Assembly: GCA_024685975.1 (NCBI GenBank)
Contig: JAIBDZ010000001.1
Location: forward strand, 186,001 to 250,000
Direction of reading: 5' to 3'
Source of the DNA: Piscirickettsiaceae bacterium
Lineage (GTDB): Bacteria; Pseudomonadota; Gammaproteobacteria; Nitrosococcales; Methylophagaceae
DNA: 64,000 nt
Shown here in pieces: positions 42,800 to 50,769 of the stretch. The translations under genes were made by a program, and so were the position numbers. A model generated the notes under the pieces. It searched no databases. It saw only the letters and a list, made by a program, of their open reading frames with translations, and was not told the origin of the DNA. Numbering within the stretch: position 1 is the first letter of the stretch; each line of letters begins with the position of its first letter.

Positions 42800-44452
42800 C
42801 TAATGAGAGGGTGCGGTTGATTGCAGACACTTTGTCCTCTTTGCTTGTATAAGCCCCCAACCAAAATAGTTGTCATAAGCTGTTTTACCTAAATCTCGTG
42901 CATCAGCTTTCATCATATCGTAGATGTCTGTTCTAGATAAGGTCGGTTCTTTAGCAAGGTAAGTGGCTGCAAGAGCAACGGCATATGGAGAAGCGTAAGA
43001 CGTCCCTGAGCGGTACTTTCCTGCGCCTCTCTCGCTAATTGTCCATATATCAACGCCAGGTGCAGCAAAGTCGATATAACTGCCTTTATTGGCATGTTGA
43101 TAGAGTCTTTGTGCTGCATCAACGGCAGTGATGGCGAAGACATTGGGTAATGCTGCAGGGTATGAGTGCTGCTTTATCAAATTGTTATTGCCAACGGCAG
43201 CAAAAAAAAGCATCTTTTTTCGGTTGGCGAAAGCAAGCACTTTTTCTAAAATCACATTATTTTCTTTTCCTGCTAATGAGATATTGACTAACCTGACTTG
43301 TTTATCTAATAACCAATTAATAGAGCGCACTATATTAACGGCTGTTGCCAATGATTGTTGTTCTTCACGACGTAATGTAACGGCAGACAAAAGGTGTACA
43401 TTTTTTAATAATCTGTGGTCTTGTTGTGCTGTTTGTTGGCCGACCAATATGCCAGCGATGGCTGTTGCATGTTGCGTATCTGGAAGATTTTCTCCATTTA
43501 GGAAAGATTGAATTGTGATGTTCTGAGTGATGAGAGCAGGATGGTTGATATTAGGTAAGCCATCAATTAAGCCGATTGAGACAGAGTGATTTTCATTTTT
43601 TTCTGGGCATGAATGAGTTGGCCATTTGATCATTTCTTCTGCGTATTGTCGAGGTTGTGTCGCAGCATAGTAATGATGATTGAAATCGAAAATGACGTCT
43701 GAAAAAGAGGTTTTTAGATGCCTTATTGTCTCTGATATGTTTTCCTCATCGCTGTGAAAGACCAGTAAGTCATACTCTAAATGGTTGAGGGCATGGTTTT
43801 CTATCAATTTTAGGCTAAATTTAGTTGTTGCCTTTTGTATCACTTTTTGGGATTGCGAAACAGGGGAAAAGGCGAGAATCTGATTTTTTTCTCGCTGTAG
43901 AGTGAATTTTGCTTGTAAATTAGAGGAAGTCGGACATATTTGAAATTTAAGTAACTCTTCGTTATGTGTTTGTAATGGCCGAGGTGGAATGAGTTGAATT
44001 GTATAATGATGGCCGGCGGTGAAGACGTACTGCTCTGATAGTTTAAATGCAATTTGGTTTGAGCTGAGACTGATAGGTGTTATGGGTAAGGTTATATTAT
44101 CCGTCTGAATTTTAAATTGATGTGCTTGCAAGCTGTGTAGTTGTGTGCCGGTAAAGGTCACAATATTGCCAAGTTGGACACATCGTTGTTGTGGAGGGAA
44201 AAACTGCGCTTTTGGTTTTTTCTTTAAGCTAATGGGGGTGTCAAACGATCGTGTCGGTGTGGTTGTTCGTTGATTCGGTTGCTGTTGATTACTGTGGGTT
44301 GTCTCGTCGTTATTATGGTTGCTTTGATGTTGCTCCTTTTTTGTCAGTGTTGTGCTTTTTGACGAGGGATCTTGGGAGTAATTATTTGCATTGACATTAG
44401 TTGAAGCATAAACACATAAAGCCAGTAATATCACTATACGATAAATAGCCAT
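42800..44452 (-). CDS. Exported subtilisin-like (S8) serine protease
   Basis: The 550-residue protein has a signal peptide (about 1-22), a Gln/Asn/Thr-rich low-complexity linker (about 25-75), a beta domain resembling IPT/TIG (about 90-175), a possible prodomain-like segment (about 222-265) and a subtilase domain (about 288-540). The catalytic residues are all visible: Asp297 in GLIDG, His328 in QHATAIAG, Asn422 in AAVGN and Ser485 in GTSYASP. An active periplasmic or surface protease is therefore likely. It is the last gene of the sigma/anti-sigma unit and starts three bases after the anti-sigma stop. Cleavage of the anti-sigma factor or of the locus's secreted proteins is an inferred role. 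Confidence 0.88.
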   Translation of the reverse strand: MAIYRIVILLALCVYASTNVNANNYSQDPSSKSTTLTKKEQHQSNHNNDETTHSNQQQPNQRTTTPTRSFDTPISLKKKPKAQFFPPQQRCVQLGNIVTFTGTQLHSLQAHQFKIQTDNITLPITPISLSSNQIAFKLSEQYVFTAGHHYTIQLIPPRPLQTHNEELLKFQICPTSSNLQAKFTLQREKNQILAFSPVSQSQKVIQKATTKFSLKLIENHALNHLEYDLLVFHSDEENISETIRHLKTSFSDVIFDFNHHYYAATQPRQYAEEMIKWPTHSCPEKNENHSVSIGLIDGLPNINHPALITQNITIQSFLNGENLPDTQHATAIAGILVGQQTAQQDHRLLKNVHLLSAVTLRREEQQSLATAVNIVRSINWLLDKQVRLVNISLAGKENNVILEKVLAFANRKKMLFFAAVGNNNLIKQHSYPAALPNVFAITAVDAAQRLYQHANKGSYIDFAAPGVDIWTISERGAGKYRSGTSYASPYAVALAATYLAKEPTLSRTDIYDMMKADARDLGKTAYDNYFGWGLIQAKRTKCLQSTAPSH

Positions 44453-44455
44453 GGT

Positions 44456-45037
44456 TTAATCCATCTGAATTGATTCAAATATATCGGTTCTAGACTTTAT
44501 TTTTTCTAAGGTGGCTTTGGGTGCATGTGTAAGGCGAAGCTGATAAATCCCTAATGCTGAAGGCCCATTAATGATGCTAATACGATATTGGGTTAATACT
44601 TCTCGAAGCTGTTGTTCTGTAATGTCAGGAGAAAATGTGACAGAGAGTGTAAGACCTGCCGGTTGGTTTATGGTTTGATCGCCTGCAGCTTGGTAGTCCT
44701 CTGTAGGCATGAGTGTCGTGATAGATTGTACGACTAACAATAAACTGGCGGCGATAGCAGTAAATCTCCAGCCATTACTCATAGACTTTTGAGCGATGAC
44801 TTTGTTTTCTTTGTCTATACTGCGTTGTAGCCGTTTGAAGCCTATTTCACCTGGTGAAGTCGATACCGGTTGTTGTTTCGTTTTTTTTTGTATACCAGCG
44901 AGAAAATTCAGCTCTTGTTGTAGCTCTTCACTTTCTTGCAAAGCTTGTTCAACTAACATTATTTCATGCTGTTCTAATGTACCGTTTAGGTAAAAAGGTA
45001 ACAGCAGTTCTATGTCGTTGCGGTTGGTCGTATTCAT
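44456..45037 (-). CDS. Putative one-TM anti-sigma factor
   Basis: The 193-residue protein has a cytosolic N-terminal helical region whose LLLPFYLNGTLEQHE...VEQAL...EL pattern follows the anti-sigma (zf-HC2-like) fold without the zinc Cys/His. One TM helix follows (about 92-110), then a short periplasmic domain (about 125-193). That domain reads as strand-helix-strand-helix (QQLREVLTQYRISIINGPSA, then YQLRL) and resembles the inhibitor/prodomain fold that covers subtilases. The start overlaps the ECF sigma stop by ATGA and the S8 protease follows after three bases. Pairing with the sigma factor is strongly supported by context; the prodomain resemblance is my reading. Confidence 0.75.
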   Translation of the reverse strand: MNTTNRNDIELLLPFYLNGTLEQHEIMLVEQALQESEELQQELNFLAGIQKKTKQQPVSTSPGEIGFKRLQRSIDKENKVIAQKSMSNGWRFTAIAASLLLVVQSITTLMPTEDYQAAGDQTINQPAGLTLSVTFSPDITEQQLREVLTQYRISIINGPSALGIYQLRLTHAPKATLEKIKSRTDIFESIQMD

Positions 45038-45612
45038 GAGCCAGCCAGTTTAAATAGGCGAGTTAGACAGCGTTTCATGGCTTGTTTAGCATGAAACATA
45101 CGTGTTTTAACGGTATTTTCTGGACAGTCAACAACAATAGCAATGTCTTTATAGGACATTTCTTCAAAAAAAGTTAGCTCCATCACGCTGCGGTGTGCTG
45201 GTTTTAATGTTTCTAGACAATAGTGAATGTCTTTATTATTTTGTGCGTCAATTAAGTGTGAAATACTGTCTGGGCTAGTGTCAGTCACGTGATTGAGTTT
45301 ATCATCACTTATTTGCTCGGGTCGTTTTTTTCTTAGTTTATCAATGGTTTTATAGTGAGCGATACTAAATAACCAGGTTGATACCTTCGATTGCCCTTTA
45401 TACCTGTCAGCTTGTTTCCACACATCAAGAAATACTTCGTTGAGAATGTCTGCGGCTTCAAATGGATCGGGTAGTTTTGTTTGAATAAACCGATATAATC
45501 GCGACTCGAAACGATGATAAAACTGCTCGAAAGCCGTTTCATCTTGTGAGGCGATACTGTTGAGTAGCGCCTTCAACTCAGTTTCATTGTCATGATTGAT
45601 CGAGGTTGTCAT
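45034..45612 (-). CDS. ECF-type RNA polymerase sigma factor
   Basis: This 192-residue sigma-70 family protein has only regions 2 and 4. Region 2 (about 25-95) contains FEQFYHRFESRLYRFIQ, DILNEVFLDVWKQA and STWLFSIAHYKTIDKLR. Region 4 (about 125-180) contains LKPAHRSVMELTFFEEMSYKDIA and the recognition helix ENTVKTRMFHAKQAMKR. It is translationally coupled on both sides (ATGA overlaps with the fibronectin-like gene upstream and the anti-sigma gene downstream). Three matching TGAACC-N16-CGACT sites in this locus are its probable targets, including one about 1.3 kb upstream that would drive its own gene. Confidence 0.93.
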   Translation of the reverse strand: MTTSINHDNETELKALLNSIASQDETAFEQFYHRFESRLYRFIQTKLPDPFEAADILNEVFLDVWKQADRYKGQSKVSTWLFSIAHYKTIDKLRKKRPEQISDDKLNHVTDTSPDSISHLIDAQNNKDIHYCLETLKPAHRSVMELTFFEEMSYKDIAIVVDCPENTVKTRMFHAKQAMKRCLTRLFKLAGS

Positions 45613-46799
45613 TTAGGTACAGTAAGGTGGTGTATGGGTGAGTTTGCAATCAGGTTTCCTTGTTGGTCAAATGCACGTACCCGCCAGCTGTATTCATAAT
45701 TAGGCAGGAGCCAATCTCGGGAGAAGTCTGACAATGTAAGTTGTTGGTATTGCGCTGTGATGAGTTTGCCAGAAATAGGCACGGTGTCACCTTTATTAAA
45801 AATAGCGACTTGGTAGGCATGTGCATTTTCGACAGGCTTCCATGAGAATACGGTTGAGTTTGATAGCGGTGCTCTATTGGGTGGGCTCAGGGTTTCGATG
45901 GATGCCGTTTCACTGAGGCTATTTCTTGTTTTATCTAAAACAAAATAACGTAATATCGGTGTTTCAACGCCACCAATATCTTGTTGGACTGCAAAAGCTA
46001 ATAAGTAAAGCCCTGTTTGCTGGCTTGGGAGTGGGGGGCTAATAATCCGTGTACGACCTTCACCTGAGCTGACTAAGTTTTTTTGCACGACTTGTAGGAT
46101 ACGGCCACTTGATTGTCCTAAACTGGCTGAGGGATCAATTAAGCGCCATTCACCTTTCAGCACACCGCTACTGCGAAAAGATAAGTCGACAATGGCACGT
46201 AATGATTCTCCTTGATGAATAACATCAGTACGCGCTTGGTTGTCAAAGGATAAATCTATACGTCGAATAGTCAGGTTGAGGTTATTATTTTGACCTGATG
46301 CAACACGTATCTGGCTCGTGACGGGGGGCGTTTGTTGCTGGTCATCAAAAGCTCTAATGATTTGCACACTGCCAGAAGGACTATTGGCAATGCGTCTGCT
46401 GAGTGCCGCGCTGATCGTTAATGTTTCCCTAAATTGTAAAGTCTCTACGCCACTGACTGGGATATTTGATGAACGACTTAATTGATTGCCTAAGGTGGCA
46501 ACAGTTGTACCTTGTATTTGCAACAATGCGGTCGGAGATGAGGTGACGGCAGTACCTGCAGTAATGTTTGTACGAAATACTTGCCATGTAATATTTATAT
46601 TAGCGTTACCAATAGCGGGGACACTGACGGTGCTTGGTGTACCTGTCACATTCGTAATATTGGCGTAAGCCGCGGATGAATAAAGACCAACAGCAATAAT
46701 TAAGACAAGACTAATATTGACCAGAAAGTGGCACACTAATTCTGAAAATGGCAAAAATTTGGTAACTTGTTTCATTGTCTGTAAATGCGGTATTTCCAT
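45609..46799 (-). CDS. Secreted protein with fibronectin III-like C-terminal domain
   Basis: The 396-residue protein has an unusually long N-terminal export signal (cleavage expected near residue 46 after SSAAYA). The body is all-beta. The last 100 residues (SPPNRAPLSNSTVFSWKPVENAHAYQV... to YSWRVRAFDQQGN) have the Trp/Tyr pattern of a fibronectin III sandwich. GGAGA six bases ahead of 46799 supports the start, which makes the gene overlap the preceding barrel gene by 89 bases; ATG 46775 is an alternative. It is translationally coupled to the sigma gene. It may be a surface partner of the barrel or a ligand-binding sensor; no function is known. Confidence 0.75.
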   Translation of the reverse strand: MEIPHLQTMKQVTKFLPFSELVCHFLVNISLVLIIAVGLYSSAAYANITNVTGTPSTVSVPAIGNANINITWQVFRTNITAGTAVTSSPTALLQIQGTTVATLGNQLSRSSNIPVSGVETLQFRETLTISAALSRRIANSPSGSVQIIRAFDDQQQTPPVTSQIRVASGQNNNLNLTIRRIDLSFDNQARTDVIHQGESLRAIVDLSFRSSGVLKGEWRLIDPSASLGQSSGRILQVVQKNLVSSGEGRTRIISPPLPSQQTGLYLLAFAVQQDIGGVETPILRYFVLDKTRNSLSETASIETLSPPNRAPLSNSTVFSWKPVENAHAYQVAIFNKGDTVPISGKLITAQYQQLTLSDFSRDWLLPNYEYSWRVRAFDQQGNLIANSPIHHLTVPK

Positions 46800-48717
46800 T
46801 TGTCTTCTCCAAAGAGCCTCTGAGTGCTAGGCTAAATCCCGGTCTATTGTATGTTGCTTGGCTAAATGTCCAACCAACTTCAGTATTAATAATATGTCTA
46901 TCTGGTAAGTCGGTATCACCTGAAGATTGGTTCAAATTATAATTAATGTTTAGGTTTAATTTCTCTTGAATCACTTCTGAAATTAGGCCTATGCCGATTT
47001 GGGTATCGTAGCTGTTATCGCCAGTCCCTTTATTGTTGAAGGTGGCGTATTGTAAATTACCGTTTAACAATAAGTTATGACGAGCTTGCCAACCGAAACC
47101 TAAAGAGGTGAGCTCATTTGACGTGTCATTGTTTGTATTTGCATCATCATTGAAGCTACCGTTGGTATATGAGAGCGTCCAATAGAGTGCTTCATAGTTT
47201 GACCCGCCGCTGACAGTATAGGAGCTAGAGCGACTATCAGTATCAGTGCCAATATAACCGTTGGGTGTTTTATCCCGTTCTAATAATGAAGTGAAACCTG
47301 AGAAGTTGATATAAGGAGAGCCTAACCAAGTATTTGGGCCTTGGGATAAAGTGAATATGTAACTGCTATTCCATAAAAATTGTTGTAATTTATCAGTGGG
47401 TAAGCCAATTAAGTCTTCGACGTTGTTTGTTTCTCGACTGAGTTGCAAGTCGACCGTTAAATTGTCCCAATAAAGGTTGCTATATAATGTGGCAGCATCT
47501 CTATCGCTGGCTAAGCCTTGATTGGCTAAGCTTTGGAAAAAAGTATCAATTCGTTCGTATTTGCTGCCTACGGTCAGATTGAAATTTTTATCGAGAAGGA
47601 TTTGGTTAAACGGGGTCGCTTCTAACAGTATAGAGAAAGCATTACTTTCATCATCGGGTGCCAGACCTTCATGGCCGTCAAGGTCAAATCGTGAGCGGGC
47701 ATAATGGCTTTGGAATTTTAATTGATTATTTAACCATTGTTTTTCGGCTGTCACTCCCCAACCTGATCCGGTTGCTGTTTCGTCGGAAGTACTCACGCCA
47801 ATCCCTTCCCGTGTTCTTTCGCCATCATAATACATCGTCATTAATTTCAAGGCATCTTGGTCTGATGAAAATGGTTTGATGGATGTTGAAAAGCCGTTAA
47901 TTCGGTTATTTTGATCGCTGATACCTGAAACATTGTCAGTGCCGAGCGTATTTTCAGTATTAAAGGCAAAGGCGCTGGCAGCAACACGATCTTGCTTACT
48001 TGCAATATGGGCTGATAGCCCTCGGCGGTAAAACTGGGAAATCAATAAAGAGTCTAATCCCGTGTCATGATGTCCTGCGGTAAACCGAGTGTTGATTAGC
48101 TCTCCGTAATGGTTCGCCGATAGGGTATATTCTCCGATGTCAAAAGGCGCACTTGTTTGCCTCAATGACTTTTCGCTTTGTAATAAATAATTGCCTTGGG
48201 CATCAATAACCCAGTTTTCCCCTTGAGCTTGACCATAAACCTGCCCCCCACCTGATGCAATGGAATGGTGTGGTGCATTTGAACCGATGTGTCGACTTTT
48301 TAGGCGGTTACTGAATTCGGTGAGTGTTTCTGCTGTGAATGAGGCGGAGGTTAACCATGCTTCTGCTTTTGCAGTTTGGTTCTTTTCCCCTTGAGTTATA
48401 AAAGACCAACTGGCTTTTTCAATGCTGTTACCTAGGTTATCGAGGGCAATGAGCCTTAACGTATGCTGTCCTGCTGCGAGGGCTTCAATAGGGCGGTAAT
48501 TAAGTCTGTTATTGTGTGTTATGACTAAATCTGTGATATCGATATTATCGAGTTCAAGTGCAAAATGTTCGACGACACCTTCTGGCAAGATGATAACCAG
48601 ATTATCTTGGTTTGTAGAGGGTGGATAAAACTGTGGGTTCCACTCGGCTAGCGCCGAATGGAACGGAAAAATAAAGGTAAAAATAACGGCTAAATAACGG
48701 AAATTATTGTCATTCAT
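46711..48717 (-). CDS. Outer-membrane beta-barrel with N-terminal Ig-like domain
   Basis: The product has 668 residues from the ATG at 48717 (AGG seven bases upstream). A signal peptide (MNDNNFRYLAVIFTFIFPFHSALA) is followed by an Ig-like segment (about 30-120, with GQHTLRLIALDNLGN). Some 480 residues of alternating strands and Asn/Asp/Gly-rich turns follow, closing in IFAIFRISVPLSGQY. Strand count and the aromatic last strand suggest a large outer-membrane barrel; no TonB box or plug is evident. It may anchor or export the locus's secreted proteins. The family is not recognised. Confidence 0.7.
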   Translation of the reverse strand: MNDNNFRYLAVIFTFIFPFHSALAEWNPQFYPPSTNQDNLVIILPEGVVEHFALELDNIDITDLVITHNNRLNYRPIEALAAGQHTLRLIALDNLGNSIEKASWSFITQGEKNQTAKAEAWLTSASFTAETLTEFSNRLKSRHIGSNAPHHSIASGGGQVYGQAQGENWVIDAQGNYLLQSEKSLRQTSAPFDIGEYTLSANHYGELINTRFTAGHHDTGLDSLLISQFYRRGLSAHIASKQDRVAASAFAFNTENTLGTDNVSGISDQNNRINGFSTSIKPFSSDQDALKLMTMYYDGERTREGIGVSTSDETATGSGWGVTAEKQWLNNQLKFQSHYARSRFDLDGHEGLAPDDESNAFSILLEATPFNQILLDKNFNLTVGSKYERIDTFFQSLANQGLASDRDAATLYSNLYWDNLTVDLQLSRETNNVEDLIGLPTDKLQQFLWNSSYIFTLSQGPNTWLGSPYINFSGFTSLLERDKTPNGYIGTDTDSRSSSYTVSGGSNYEALYWTLSYTNGSFNDDANTNNDTSNELTSLGFGWQARHNLLLNGNLQYATFNNKGTGDNSYDTQIGIGLISEVIQEKLNLNINYNLNQSSGDTDLPDRHIINTEVGWTFSQATYNRPGFSLALRGSLEKTNGNTAFTDNETSYQIFAIFRISVPLSGQY
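46907..46934 (-). promoter_or_regulatory. Candidate ECF promoter P3 (sigma/anti-sigma/protease unit)
   Basis: Reading the minus strand, TGAACC (46934-46929), 16 bases, then CGACTT (46912-46907). It is identical in both elements and spacing to P2. It lies inside the 3' end of the barrel gene, about 108 bases ahead of the fibronectin-like gene whose transcript would carry the sigma gene. It could be a chance match within coding sequence, but the fixed spacing makes that unlikely. Confidence 0.55.
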
Positions 48718-48772
48718 AGCATGCCTGATGATGTTAATAAATAGGTTAGATAGAACATTATTTTTGTTGTGA

Positions 48773-50686
48773 TCATGGACCACTTGGGTTGGTGATAGAG
48801 TCGAGATCATCTTGTAACCTTTCTAGAGGGGCGACGCCCTGATCATGCATTGTGTCGTCATCAAAGCCTGGTTGGACTACTGAATCTGGCCCAACAGTAT
48901 TGGTTGGGGCTTGCCATAAAGGGGGCGCTGACTCTGTGTCATCATCTTCACTGACTCCTGGACCTGATCCACAACCATTTTGACCCGGTTGCGGTTCCAT
49001 TACTTGACCTCCTTGGCCATCTCCGCAGTCTGGTGGAGTTATACTTTCAGTTTCACGTTGTCCTGGTTGGGTTTTGCTATCAACATAATCTTTACCATCG
49101 GATCGATAACTACGAGTCGGATCAGTGCCCATTTCATGACCCGTTTGTCCTTCAGCAGCACTGTCATCAGTGTCTTCATCAGTCGTGCCTGTATCACTGT
49201 CACTGCTATCACTCGTGTCTTCATTGCTATCGTCACTATCATTTGAGTCATCAGAGCTATTTGAATCATCATCGTTATCATCATCAGAGTTATCGTTGTC
49301 ATTATTATTGTTAGAACTTTCTTTTGAGTCACTACTGTTGTTTGATGAGTTATCGTCATTATTATTGGAACCGGGAGAGGGCGTTTCGCTTCTGACAGTA
49401 CCATCAGCGTTAAAGACCGTTGTTTGTTGGCCTTTTCGTCCACCAGAGACATATGTGCCATCGGCATATAAAACACCACCTTTATCGTCTGGCGTCCCCA
49501 TACTGCCATCAGGTCCTCTTTGAGGTATTTGCTGACCATTAGGTAGTGTGAACGTAGATTCACCCGTGCTTGATGTTGAGGTCACTACTTTGCCATAAAA
49601 CCCACCAGCAGCTGAAGACTGTGTTTTCGGTGCGATATCAATGGCAGAAGGTGCAGCAGAGCCCGTTGTAACTGGCCCATTATTATTGGAACCGGGAGAA
49701 GGCGTTGTGCTTCTGACAGTACCATCAGCATTAAAGACCGTTGTTTGTTGGCCTTTTCGTCCGCCAGAGACATATGTACCATCGGCATATAAAACGCCAC
49801 CTTTATCATCTGGCGTCCCCATACTGCCATCAGGTCCTCTTTGAGGTATTTGCTGACCATTAGGTAGTGTGAACGTAGATTCACCCGTGCTTGATGTTGA
49901 GGTCACTACTTTGCCATAAAAACCACCAGCAGCTGAAGACTGTGTTTTTGGTGCGATACTCGGTTCTAATTTTGTAGTGGCAGTTCCATTAACACTATTG
50001 ATAGTGGGACCTGATTCTCCACCTTCTTTGCTAGGGTGAATAAAAACCGTACTGTCTTGGGTGACGGGGCCGCCGACACTATTGATAGTGGGACCAGATT
50101 CTCCACCTTCTTTGCTAGGGTGAATAAAAACCGTACTGTCTTGGGTGACGGGGCCGCCGACACTATTGATAGTGGGACCAGATTCTCCGCCTTCTTTGCT
50201 AGGGTGAATGAAGACCGTACTGTCTTGGGTGACGGGACCGCCGACACTATTGATAGTCGGTCCCGATCGAGAGGGTGATCCTGAGGTCGTTGGAGTGTGT
50301 GTTGTATTGCCTTTAGTAAAGCCGGCCTGTGGCGTGTTTGTATGAGAAGTTGGCTGTGTTGGTCTGCCTGGGCTAGAGATCGTTGGTGATTTAATTTGGG
50401 ATGCTGATTGGCTTGGTTTGATGAATTGCGGTGCATTCATCTGGGCAGGCTGTGTTTTTATCGGCTCGAGCTTTCGAGGGAGTAGTTGAGACTGTGATTT
50501 TAACTGGTTGCCTTTTGTAATAGCAGCTGGAGGGCTGAGATAGGGCTCTATTTCTTTACTTTTGATCTCTGCTTGTGATTTGAGCTTGGCATCTTGTTTT
50601 AATTGTAAGTTATCGGCTTGAAGGGGTGTGATAGGCAAGCTGACTAACGTTGTATAAACAAATGTGGCTAATAAGGTCTGTTTCAT
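48773..50686 (-). CDS. Secreted repeat protein with Asp/Ser/Asn-rich tract
   Basis: The product has 637 residues from the ATG at 50686 (AGGGAAAG upstream). In order: a signal peptide (cleavage near residue 24), a Gln/Pro/Ser/Lys-rich region, three tandem 28-residue units (GPTINSVGGPVTQDSTVFIH..., with a fourth partial), two near-identical copies of about 92 residues (FTLPNGQQIPQRGPDGSMG ... YADGTYVSGG ... VFNADGTVRS), and a long Asp/Ser/Asn tract. The C-terminal part has two cysteines and Gly/Pro-rich spacers. The acidic tract could bind calcium or act as a flexible stalk, as in adhesins. No homologous family is recognised. Confidence 0.72.
   Translation of the reverse strand: MKQTLLATFVYTTLVSLPITPLQADNLQLKQDAKLKSQAEIKSKEIEPYLSPPAAITKGNQLKSQSQLLPRKLEPIKTQPAQMNAPQFIKPSQSASQIKSPTISSPGRPTQPTSHTNTPQAGFTKGNTTHTPTTSGSPSRSGPTINSVGGPVTQDSTVFIHPSKEGGESGPTINSVGGPVTQDSTVFIHPSKEGGESGPTINSVGGPVTQDSTVFIHPSKEGGESGPTINSVNGTATTKLEPSIAPKTQSSAAGGFYGKVVTSTSSTGESTFTLPNGQQIPQRGPDGSMGTPDDKGGVLYADGTYVSGGRKGQQTTVFNADGTVRSTTPSPGSNNNGPVTTGSAAPSAIDIAPKTQSSAAGGFYGKVVTSTSSTGESTFTLPNGQQIPQRGPDGSMGTPDDKGGVLYADGTYVSGGRKGQQTTVFNADGTVRSETPSPGSNNNDDNSSNNSSDSKESSNNNNDNDNSDDDNDDDSNSSDDSNDSDDSNEDTSDSSDSDTGTTDEDTDDSAAEGQTGHEMGTDPTRSYRSDGKDYVDSKTQPGQRETESITPPDCGDGQGGQVMEPQPGQNGCGSGPGVSEDDDTESAPPLWQAPTNTVGPDSVVQPGFDDDTMHDQGVAPLERLQDDLDSITNPSGP
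49160..49360 (-). repeat. Low-complexity Asp/Ser/Asn coding tract
   Basis: About 65 codons read almost only Ser, Asn, Asp, Glu and Thr. On the plus strand this appears as runs of TCA/TCG/ATT/ATC trinucleotides. It is prone to slippage and gives spurious open frames on the other strand. Confidence 0.85.
49357..49637 (-). repeat. 281-bp direct repeat, copy 2 in gene direction
   Basis: This segment matches 49678-49958 at an offset of 321 bases with about ten differences in 281 (about 96 percent identical). Most differences are third-position changes. It encodes the 92-residue module of the repeat protein. Confidence 0.93.
49678..49958 (-). repeat. 281-bp direct repeat, copy 1 in gene direction
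   Basis: This is the partner of the repeat at 49357-49637. The near-identity at DNA level shows a recent duplication or continuing gene conversion, so copy number may vary between strains. Confidence 0.93.
49992..50256 (-). repeat. 84-bp tandem repeat, three units plus a partial
   Basis: ACACTATTGATAGT recurs at 49992, 50076, 50160 and 50244, an exact 84-base period, and encodes the 28-residue units beginning GPTINSVGG. The units are nearly identical in DNA. This is in-frame coding repeat, not a CRISPR: there are no unique spacers. Confidence 0.93.
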
Positions 50687-50703
50687 AATACTTTCCCTGA
50701 ACA

Positions 50704-50717
50704 ACGTTCTTGAACGT
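50704..50717. repeat. 14-bp palindrome ahead of the repeat-protein gene
   Basis: ACGTTC-TT-GAACGT lies 17 bases upstream of the ATG at 50686, just before the ribosome-binding site. The size and position fit a dimeric-repressor operator or a leader hairpin. No regulator can be named. Confidence 0.45.
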
Positions 50718-50769
50718 AATAGTTGTACTAAATTAATTGTTAACTAGACTAATACAGCTTGTTTTAATG

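Noticed and set aside
49039-49884. Long open frames on both strands in the repeat region (for example 49039-49563, 49585-49884 and plus-strand 49170-49523)
   Set aside because: They duplicate each other because they are alternate frames of the 281-bp repeat or of the Asp/Ser/Asn tract, have no ribosome-binding site, and read as low-complexity sequence.
49992-50256. Regular 84-bp repeats as a possible CRISPR array
   Set aside because: The whole 84-base unit is conserved, there are no unique spacers, and the repeats stay in frame within a signal-peptide-bearing gene.
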